Part shown: in pieces, positions 25,391 to 31,243 of the stretch
Layout of the letters: the number at the start of each line of letters is the position of its first letter
How positions within the stretch are numbered: position 1 is the stretch's first letter
Assembly: GCA_002418775.1 (NCBI GenBank)
Contig: DIEU01000033.1
Coordinates: 67,142-131,141, forward strand
Direction: 5' to 3'
DNA length: 64,000 bases
Source: Firmicutes bacterium UBA5766
GTDB lineage: Bacteria; Bacillota; Desulfotomaculia; Desulfotomaculales; Nap2-2B
The notes under the pieces: model-generated
What the model was told of the DNA's origin: nothing
The model's input: the letters and a program-made list of their open reading frames with translations, nothing else
The model's database searches: none
Translations under genes and position numbers: made by a program

Positions 25391-26169
25391 TCTTAGAACA
25401 GATCATTTCCCGCAAAAGGCATGATTTAGAAAGACACAAAGAAAATTGCCCTTTATCTTTACTTACGAGTAATATAGAAGACATGCCGCCATGCAGGTCG
25501 TTAAAATCCGCTCTTAGAAAGCAGGACGGAATAGCCATTCTGGCAGAGGTTAAAAAGGCATCTCCTTCAAAAGGATTAATCCGGTCCAATTTCAATCCGG
25601 AAGAAATTGCTGATGCCTTTACCCGCGGCGGAGCTTCCGCTATTTCCGTAATTACCGAAGAAAATTTCTTTTATGGAAAACCGGAATATCTTCAGTTGGT
25701 GCATTCAAGAACGGAACTGCCAGTTTTGCGCAAGGACTTTATCATTGACCCATATCAGATTTATGAAACAAAAAAACTTGGCGGAGACGCACTGCTGCTG
25801 ATTGTCGCAGCTCTTCAAGAACAAGAACTTGTCTTCTTTCAAAAATTGGCCTCAGAGTTGAGCCTGGAGTGCTTCGTAGAAGTCCATAACAGGGAAGAAC
25901 TCCAAATGGCCTTGGATTCAGGCGCTTCTTTAATCGGTATTAACAACCGGAATCTAAAAACGTTTGAAGTTGATTTAAATGTTACTTTTAACCTGCGGCG
26001 CTATATAACCGATCAATCCACAGTTATAGTCAGCGAAAGCGGAATAAGCGGCAGGCTGCAGGTTGATGAGTTATACCGCAATAAAATAGACGCAGTCCTG
26101 GTCGGTGAAGTTTTAATGCGCAGTGAAAATATTGAAGCAAAAATAAAAGAACTGACGGGAGTATCTTGA
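25387..26169 (+). CDS. trpC: Indole-3-glycerol phosphate synthase
   Basis: TIM-barrel enzyme closing the indole ring. Motifs are ILAEVKKASPSKGLIR, ISVITEENFFYG, LRKDFIIDPYQIYE, GINNRNLKTFEVDL and VSESGISG. 260 residues. GTG start overlaps the trpD stop. Its product has no obvious local consumer, because the downstream trpBA locus is collapsed. Confidence 0.96.
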   Translation: MILEQIISRKRHDLERHKENCPLSLLTSNIEDMPPCRSLKSALRKQDGIAILAEVKKASPSKGLIRSNFNPEEIADAFTRGGASAISVITEENFFYGKPEYLQLVHSRTELPVLRKDFIIDPYQIYETKKLGGDALLLIVAALQEQELVFFQKLASELSLECFVEVHNREELQMALDSGASLIGINNRNLKTFEVDLNVTFNLRRYITDQSTVIVSESGISGRLQVDELYRNKIDAVLVGEVLMRSENIEAKIKELTGVS

Positions 26170-26170
26170 T

Positions 26171-26788
26171 ATGGTCTGGATAAAGATTTGCGGTATGACT
26201 GATTTAAAAACCGCCCTTTATTCAGCGGAAGCCGGAGCAGATGCGCTGGGTTTTGTTTTTGCGCCCAGTATAAGAAGGATTACACCGGAAGCGGCCCGCT
26301 TAATTTCTCTGGAACTTCCGCCAAAGGTCTTAAAAGCTGGTGTGTTTGTTAATTCACCAATTGGAGAAGTTCTGCAAATAGTAGAGTTTTGCCGCCTGGA
26401 TATTGCTCAGCTGCATGGCGGGGAATCACAGGAATACTGCCGGCAGGTTAACCGTCACTGTAAGGTTATCAAGGCCTTCAACGTTCAAAGCCCTTTATTC
26501 AGTCTAATAGATGCTTACCCTGTTGACGCCGTTCTAGTTGATACCTTCTTGCCGGGTAAGGCCGGCGGGACAGGTAAAGTCTTTGACTGGAAAATCCTCG
26601 AATCCATAAACAGGACAAAACCTGTGATTCTGGCGGGAGGCTTAAATCATTCCAATGTAAAGGAAGCTGTCCTGTCCGTGAGGCTGGATGGTGTGGATGT
26701 CAGCAGCGGGGTCGAGACAGACAAGAAAAAAGATCCCGTAAAAATTATGCAGTTTATCAATTCGGTGAAAGAGGTATCTCATTCATGA
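26171..26788 (+). CDS. trpF: Phosphoribosylanthranilate isomerase
   Basis: TIM-barrel isomerase between TrpD and TrpC. Motifs are KICGMTD at the start (catalytic Cys), ADALGFVFAPSIRRI, LDIAQLHGGES, VDTFLPGKAGGTGKVFDW and LAGGLN ... VDVSSGVET. 205 residues. ATG follows the trpC stop by one base. Its stop overlaps the ATG of the trpB remnant (ATGA), showing the original trpF-trpB coupling. Confidence 0.95.
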   Translation: MVWIKICGMTDLKTALYSAEAGADALGFVFAPSIRRITPEAARLISLELPPKVLKAGVFVNSPIGEVLQIVEFCRLDIAQLHGGESQEYCRQVNRHCKVIKAFNVQSPLFSLIDAYPVDAVLVDTFLPGKAGGTGKVFDWKILESINRTKPVILAGGLNHSNVKEAVLSVRLDGVDVSSGVETDKKKDPVKIMQFINSVKEVSHS

Positions 26789-26927
26789 AAAACCCTGAAA
26801 CATTGCCGGATGAAAATGGTTATTACGGTTCTTTTCGCAGGAGCAGATGGATTAATAATTCCCGATCTGCCTTTTGAGGATTCTAAACACCCTTGTAGAA
26901 ATTATCGCGGAAGCAAAAGATTCATAA
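26785..26927 (+). pseudogene. Collapsed trpB-trpA fusion remnant
   Basis: ATG at 26785 overlaps the trpF stop and opens MKNPETLPDENGYYGSF, a clear TrpB N-terminus (17 codons to about 26835). The sequence then switches frame to AGADGLIIPDLPFEDS (from about 26837), the central TrpA active-site motif. After a one-base frameshift (an AAA where AA is expected near 26885) it continues TLVEIIAEAKDS and hits TAA at 26925. About 1.9 kb covering most of trpB and the first half of trpA appears deleted, and the rest of trpA is unrecognisable. No tryptophan synthase remains here. Confidence 0.85.
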
Positions 26928-27070
26928 ACAATATTGTTCCAAGTAAGTTCTTTAATAAAAGACATAAAGATGGCTCCTTCTTAATAAAAAGAGATTGCTT
27001 GAGGCAAACAGCTATGCTAATATGTTATAAAGATAGAGAAAAAAGAAGCATAAGAGAAGAGGTTGGGGTA

Positions 27071-28087
27071 ATGATTGTTGTTATGGATAACGGGGCGAAA
27101 GAGGAGCAGATCGACGCTGTTATCAAACGGGTTGAAGATGCCGGATTACAAGCGCATGTTTCACGCGGTACGGATCAAACATTAATCGGCGTTATAGGAG
27201 ACAAGCGTAATTATCCCGAAGTCCTTGGTCTGGAGGTAATGCCTGGAGTAGAAAAAATCGTTCCCATTCTTCAGCCGTTTAAACTGGCCAGCAGGACTTT
27301 CAAACAAGAGGATTCCCTGGTAAAGGTAGGAAACCTGGTTATCGGCGGCGATACGTTACATGTAATGGCAGGACCTTGCGCCGTTGAAAGCCGGGAACAG
27401 CTTTTTGAAACTGCCCGTCAGGTTAAAGAGGCAGGCGCTACTATTCTGCGCGGCGGCGCCTTTAAGCCGCGGACCTCGCCATATTCTTTTCAGGGATTGG
27501 AGGAGGAAGGGCTCAAGCTGCTCGCTGAGGCCAGGGAAGCCACAGGCCTTAGTATTGTTACCGAAGTAATGGATACGCGCGCTGTAGAGGTGGTTAATGA
27601 ATATACCGACATAATCCAAATCGGCGCCCGTAATATGCAGAACTTTGTTTTATTAAAGGAAGTGTCTTCTGTTAATAAACCAGTCCTTCTTAAAAGGGGT
27701 CTTTCAGCTACTGTAGAAGAATGGCTGATGGCGGCAGAGTATATTATGGCCGGAGGAAATCATAACGTAATTATGTGTGAGCGCGGTATACGCAGTTTTG
27801 ATACTTATACACGCAACACCCTGGATCTCTGTGCTATTCCAGTAATCAAACATTTAAGTCACCTTCCGGTTATTGCCGATCCCAGCCATGGGATTGGAAA
27901 GTGGAGATTTGTACCAGCAATGGCTCGTGCTGCTATAGCTGCAGGAGCGGACGGACTTATAATTGAAGTTCATACAAATCCCGAAACAGCCTGGTGTGAT
28001 GGTCCGCAATCGCTTAACCCGGTAAAATTCGCCGCTATGATGGCTGATTTGCGTAATATTGCCAAGGTAATGGGGAAAAATCTTTAA
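27071..28087 (+). CDS. aroF: DAHP synthase, type I-beta with N-terminal ferredoxin-like domain
   Basis: 3-deoxy-D-arabino-heptulosonate 7-phosphate synthase, first step of the shikimate pathway. The first 65 or so residues (MIVVMDNGAKEEQIDAVI ...) form the ferredoxin-like regulatory domain seen in the Thermotoga enzyme. The barrel has MAGPCAVES, GGAFKPRTSPYSFQG, IQIGARNMQNF, LLKRGLS, ERGIR and DPSHGIGK. 338 residues. ATG at 27071 follows AGAGGTTGGGG. The open frame extends upstream to 26810 only because it runs through the trpA remnant. Last gene of the trp transcript. Confidence 0.94.
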   Translation: MIVVMDNGAKEEQIDAVIKRVEDAGLQAHVSRGTDQTLIGVIGDKRNYPEVLGLEVMPGVEKIVPILQPFKLASRTFKQEDSLVKVGNLVIGGDTLHVMAGPCAVESREQLFETARQVKEAGATILRGGAFKPRTSPYSFQGLEEEGLKLLAEAREATGLSIVTEVMDTRAVEVVNEYTDIIQIGARNMQNFVLLKEVSSVNKPVLLKRGLSATVEEWLMAAEYIMAGGNHNVIMCERGIRSFDTYTRNTLDLCAIPVIKHLSHLPVIADPSHGIGKWRFVPAMARAAIAAGADGLIIEVHTNPETAWCDGPQSLNPVKFAAMMADLRNIAKVMGKNL

Positions 28088-28131
28088 ACAAAAAAATAGT
28101 AGATCAATAAACAGTAGATCAGTAAATTGTT

Positions 28132-28158
28132 AACCGCCGTTTAAAAGGCGGTTTTTTT
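28132..28158 (+). terminator. Rho-independent terminator of the trp-aroF operon
   Basis: AACCGCC (28132-28138) pairs with GGCGGTT (28147-28153) followed by T residues. Preceded by a direct repeat of AGTAGATCA. Confidence 0.88.
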
Positions 28159-28386
28159 ATAAGGAAAGCATATATTAAATTTATTTTAAAACAACGCAGG
28201 ATAAAAGTGACTTTCAAAGAAAATAAATAATCACACCGGCTTAGCCGGGAATTGCATTTTATTTTTGTAGTAACAAAAGAGGTTTCTTTTGTATATATTG
28301 ACGGTACATAAATGCAACTCCTGGCAGCAGTGGTAAATAACGGTTAAGAAAAGGGGATGATTTAAACGGATGAATCCGCCAAAGGG
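28159..28386. other. Structured intergenic region of unknown role
   Basis: Contains nested pairing: TTGCATTT (28252-28259) with AAATGCAA (28310-28317), enclosing ACAAAAGA/TCTTTTGT (about 28273-28291), and a small CCGGCTTAGCCGG hairpin near 28236. It matches no riboswitch class I can name. A minimal ORF (ATG 28371, six codons) precedes the next gene. Confidence 0.4.
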
Positions 28387-28584
28387 TTGAATTTTGAATA
28401 TGTAGGGAAAACAAAGGTCATCCCTTTTATACTTTGTTATGGTTGTTCCCTACCTATTTATAAAGAAAACTCACATTGTTTTATAGGAGGAGACTCACCA
28501 ACTTACCGTTTCTACTGCACCACATGCATGAAACTGTTTTACGGCGAAAATGATCCTGTTAAAGAAAAAGAAACACAAAAATAG
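28387..28584 (+). CDS. Small cysteine-rich protein, possible zinc ribbon
   Basis: A 65-residue frame with CYGC and CTTC pairs separated by about 21 residues and a further Cys in between, the layout of a zinc ribbon. The tail is Lys/Glu-rich. TTG at 28387 has no good ribosome site of its own; AAAAGGGG lies about 28 bases upstream, in front of a short ORF. Not recognised. It is not anti-TRAP, whose two CxxC pairs are spaced differently. Confidence 0.4.
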   Translation: MNFEYVGKTKVIPFILCYGCSLPIYKENSHCFIGGDSPTYRFYCTTCMKLFYGENDPVKEKETQK

Positions 28585-28641
28585 CGCCGTAAAACAAGGG
28601 GACGAGGATAGTTTTCTATCTTGGGGGAAGTGGATTAATTA

Positions 28642-29070
28642 ATGTCTGTTCAAGGATTAACTGTTGTTCTTGACCCTGGACACGGTGGTTATGACCAGGG
28701 CGCGATGGGTCCAAATGGCGCAAATGAATCCCAGGTAGCTTTGTCTATAGCTAAAAAGACACAGTTATATCTGTCTTCCACAGTGGATGTTTACCTTACG
28801 CGTACGGAAGATAAAGCCCTTACTAACCCACAGGAAGAAGCCTTATTAAAAACTGACGATTTTCAGGAAAGGGCGGCATGGGCGAGAAGCGGAATTGCCT
28901 CTTTCATAGGTGTTAATCTTCACTTTTTGCCTGATTTAGATTATTCATACCAGGAAACTCCTCTTGTAAAACTGATCAGAAAAGCAAACCTCACCGAACA
29001 TTTTGAAAAGAATAAACCAGTCACAGTGGAGATGCTTGCTGATATACTTGATAAACTGGGTATTCTATAA
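28642..29070 (+). CDS. Truncated N-acetylmuramoyl-L-alanine amidase (Amidase_3-like)
   Basis: The first 95 residues match the zinc amidase fold: VVLDPGHGGYDQGAMGPNG (zinc His), NESQVALSIAKK (Glu ligand), VYLTRTEDKAL and FIGVNLHF (third ligand His). The second half of the family, including the catalytic Glu block, is replaced by a short tail ending LADILDKLGIL at residue 142; the usual domain is about 175 residues or more. There is no signal peptide. It could be a decayed enzyme or a spore-type protein that keeps only binding. ATG follows GGGGGAAGTGG. Confidence 0.65.
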   Translation: MSVQGLTVVLDPGHGGYDQGAMGPNGANESQVALSIAKKTQLYLSSTVDVYLTRTEDKALTNPQEEALLKTDDFQERAAWARSGIASFIGVNLHFLPDLDYSYQETPLVKLIRKANLTEHFEKNKPVTVEMLADILDKLGIL

Positions 29071-29178
29071 AGAGTTCGGATTATGAAAATCTTATTTCCA
29101 GATAGAATAGTCTGCCTTTAATATATATGTCCATGAAAAGGAGATGAGCAAATCATTCTACAAAAGAAGATACAAGAT

Positions 29179-30510
29179 TTGCCATTAAAATATTTCATCC
29201 TTACTTTTGGTTGCCAAATGAATTTGCATGACTCCGAAGTTATGGCAGGTATCCTGGAAAACATCGGTTACACAGCTGCTGAAAATAAGGAACAGGCAGA
29301 TATTCTGTTAATAAACACCTGTTGCGTAAGGGAAACCGCCGAAAACAAAATATATGGCCTGCTGGGAAAACTCCGGAAGCTAAAGTACGAAAAACCGGCT
29401 CTGTTCATAGGCATAGGCGGATGTATGACTCAGCAGGAACGGGCAGCTGAAAAAATTAAGACTCGTTTTCCTTTTGTAGACCTTATCTATGGAACAGAAA
29501 ACCATCACAGGCTTGCGGAACTCCTGAAAACTGCGCAGAACAGTCAAAAAACAGTTTTAGAACTGTCCAAACAAATAACTCCGGTTATAGAAGGGCTCCC
29601 GATTAAAAGAGTAAGCAGAACCCGCGCCTGGGTGGTTGTTACATACGGCTGTAATAATTATTGCACATACTGTATTGTGCCTTATGTACGGCGAAACGAG
29701 CGAAGCCGCCAGCCGGGACATATTATTTCAGAGATAAAAGACCTGGTTGCCAATGGCTATAGAGAAATTACCCTTCTTGGCCAGAATGTTAATTCTTATG
29801 GAAAGGATTTGGAACAGCTGTCTGATTTTGCAGGACTTCTAGCTGAAGTTAATAATATAAACGGTCTTGACAGGATTAGATTTGTAACATCACACCCGCG
29901 CGACTTTAACCAACGCCTTGTTGACACTATATCAAGCTGCAAAAAGGTATGCGAACATATTCACCTGCCTGTACAAGCCGGAAGCAACCATGTTCTGGAG
30001 AAAATGAATAGGGGATATACAAGGGAACATTACATCAATCTTGTGGAATTAATCCGGCGAAGCATTCCTGACGTTTCTATTACAACGGACATCATGATTG
30101 GATTTCCCGGTGAAAGTGATCAAGACTTTCAGGATACGTTGGACTTGGTTGAAAGAATACGTTTCGACAGCGCTTTTACCTTTATCTACAACAAGCGCCA
30201 GGGAACACCGGCAGCTTCAATGGAAGGACAGATCCCTGATCATGTAAAAAGTGAAAGAATTAAAACTTTAGTCGATCTTCAAAACAAAATAAGCAAAGAA
30301 ATTAATCAGCGGGAAGTTGGAAAAAAACACTGGCTGCTTGTTGAAGGGACAAGCAAGACAAACAACCAACTTTTAAGCGGCCGGACGCGTTCCAACAAGA
30401 TGGTTATATTTGAGGGACCAGATTTTCTAAATGGAAAAATTGCAGAAGTTGAAATAACGGAAGGGAAGCTTACTCATCTGGAAGGCATATGGCTTGATAG
30501 TTATTACTAA
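29179..30510 (+). CDS. miaB: tRNA-2-methylthio-N6-dimethylallyladenosine synthase MiaB
   Basis: Radical SAM methylthiotransferase modifying A37 of tRNAs reading UNN codons. The MTTase N-domain has TFGCQMN, NTCCVRETAENK and IGGCMTQ (three cluster Cys). The radical SAM motif is YGCNNYCTYC, and a C-terminal TRAM domain ends the protein. 443 residues. TTG at 29179 gives MPLKYFILTFGCQMN, but the strong AAGGAG at 29138-29143 lies about 35 bases upstream. ATC (29152) or ATT (29155) in frame would be better spaced, so the true start is uncertain. Substrate is made by MiaA (gene at 36507). Confidence 0.95.
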   Translation: MPLKYFILTFGCQMNLHDSEVMAGILENIGYTAAENKEQADILLINTCCVRETAENKIYGLLGKLRKLKYEKPALFIGIGGCMTQQERAAEKIKTRFPFVDLIYGTENHHRLAELLKTAQNSQKTVLELSKQITPVIEGLPIKRVSRTRAWVVVTYGCNNYCTYCIVPYVRRNERSRQPGHIISEIKDLVANGYREITLLGQNVNSYGKDLEQLSDFAGLLAEVNNINGLDRIRFVTSHPRDFNQRLVDTISSCKKVCEHIHLPVQAGSNHVLEKMNRGYTREHYINLVELIRRSIPDVSITTDIMIGFPGESDQDFQDTLDLVERIRFDSAFTFIYNKRQGTPAASMEGQIPDHVKSERIKTLVDLQNKISKEINQREVGKKHWLLVEGTSKTNNQLLSGRTRSNKMVIFEGPDFLNGKIAEVEITEGKLTHLEGIWLDSYY

Positions 30511-30656
30511 CCTTTTTATGGAGTCATTTACCCTATGGAAGAATCGTTTTATTAGAACTGAAGAGTACTGCAACCCTCTTACCTGGGCTGTAACAATGTC
30601 GCCCACGTCGATAAGGGGGTGCTGTCAATAGCCCCGGTCCCCATGACATTTAAGAA

Positions 30657-30700
30657 TGACACAATAATAACGTCCCCTTGTGTCACCCCCTTGTGTCACC
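30657..30700. repeat. GACACAA-armed palindromic repeat
   Basis: TGACACAA (30657-30664) pairs with TTGTGTCA (30678-30685) around a loop carrying CGTCCCC, the reverse of the GGGGACG core. A partial arm copy (CCCTTGTGTCACC) follows at 30687-30700. Confidence 0.85.
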
Positions 30701-30784
30701 TGTCTAAATATTTCTCTAAAAGGGGTTTACATACTTCATTAATTTTGTTATTATTTCTTTGCTTGTTTTATTTTTATTTGTTTT

Positions 30785-30820
30785 ATGCTTTCCTTTTTGT
30801 GGAAAGCATCTCTTTTTTTA
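30785..30820 (+). terminator. Rho-independent terminator downstream of miaB
   Basis: ATGCTTTCC (30785-30793) pairs with GGAAAGCAT (30801-30809) followed by a T-rich run (CTCTTTTTTTA). Confidence 0.75.
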
Positions 30821-30846
30821 TTTAAGACCAATTAAAGATTTATTAA

Positions 30847-30874
30847 AAACAAAAACCTGTCTTGTGGACAGATT
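30847..30874 (-). terminator. Expression-platform terminator of the c-di-GMP riboswitch
   Basis: On the minus strand AATCTGTC (30874-30867) pairs with GACAGGTT (30861-30854), followed by TTTG and TTTTT. Its 5' arm overlaps GGCAATC (30877-30871), which can instead pair with GGTTGCC (30940-30934), the 3' strand of the aptamer's closing helix. This gives mutually exclusive structures, consistent with an OFF switch when c-di-GMP is bound. Confidence 0.7.
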
Positions 30875-30933
30875 GCCTGATCTATGTCTTAAAATAACGG
30901 ATCACACCGTTGAAGCTTAAAACACAACTCCTT

Positions 30934-31005
30934 GGCAACCCAGCCACCGTAGCATTTCTTTAGGCCTGAGGCTTTGCGTCCCTACCTTTCAGTAGGTTTG
31001 CTTTT
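30934..31005 (-). ncRNA. Cyclic di-GMP-I (GEMM) riboswitch aptamer
   Basis: Read on the minus strand the segment shows the class-I hallmarks in order: GCAAACC, a hairpin with a GAAA tetraloop (CTACTGAAAGGTAG), the invariant GGGACGCAAAGCC, CAGGCCTAA, and the receptor helix ending GGTGGCTGGGTTGCC. The closing helix is formed by GCAA at the 5' end and TTGC at the 3' end. A promoter lies upstream (31029-31057) and a terminator downstream (30847-30874). No gene follows on this strand before the 3' end of miaB, which is antisense to it. Confidence 0.93.
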
Positions 31006-31028
31006 TTCACAAGAAGACTATCTACTTT

Positions 31029-31057
31029 TTTATATCATGCAAACAAACTTTTTTCAA
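31029..31057 (-). promoter_or_regulatory. Sigma-A-type promoter of the riboswitch RNA
   Basis: On the minus strand: TTGAAA (31057-31052), 17 bases, TATAAA (31034-31029). The predicted start near 31022 lies just ahead of the aptamer. Confidence 0.7.
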
Positions 31058-31083
31058 TACTTTTTATAAATTTATAAATATTT

Positions 31084-31118
31084 ATTTTTTATTTTTTATT
31101 TTTTATTTTTTATTTTTT
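31084..31118. repeat. ATTTTTT tandem repeat, five copies
   Basis: Perfect heptamer ATTTTTT repeated five times, with degenerate A/T flanks. It gives strong helical-phase A/T tracts upstream of both the minus-strand riboswitch promoter and mutS. Confidence 0.9.
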
Positions 31119-31197
31119 TAATATTTTTTGGGGTAAATTTTAGGCAGTCCTGCTAAGGCAGGATGAAAAGTTGAATCTGCCGTGACGGTGTTTTTCT

Positions 31198-31225
31198 TTG
31201 TTGCTGCTGCTGTTTATGGTATAAT
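31198..31225 (+). promoter_or_regulatory. Probable promoter of mutS
   Basis: Perfect TATAAT at 31220-31225 with TTGTTG at 31198-31203 (16-base spacer). The leader to the mutS ATG would be short (about 12 bases). Confidence 0.45.
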
Positions 31226-31243
31226 GTGCCACGGGAGGAATAA

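Larger units (their letters stand above)
30511..31243. other. Non-coding region miaB to mutS
   Basis: A 730-base stretch without a plausible gene on either strand. It holds a GACACAA-type palindromic repeat (30657-30700), the miaB terminator, and a complete minus-strand c-di-GMP riboswitch unit with promoter and terminator. It also holds an ATTTTTT tandem repeat and the mutS promoter. Confidence 0.75.

Noticed and set aside
26810..27070. N-terminal extension of the DAHP synthase frame
   Set aside because: It reads through the trpA remnant. The conserved protein begins at ATG 27071, which has its own ribosome site.
28159..28386. c-di-AMP (ydaO) riboswitch ahead of the amidase
   Set aside because: A GGATGAATCC-like string is present, but the conserved CAGCTAACCTCG-type core and the pseudosymmetric layout are missing.
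28387..28584. Anti-TRAP (RtpA) candidate near a TRAP-regulated operon
   Set aside because: It has two CxxC pairs, but they are separated by about 21 residues and the sequence does not resemble the compact DnaJ-like finger of anti-TRAP.
30619..30825. Hydrophobic plus-strand ORF after miaB
   Set aside because: It starts inside a repeat, covers the miaB terminator and is AT-rich low complexity. There is no ribosome site.
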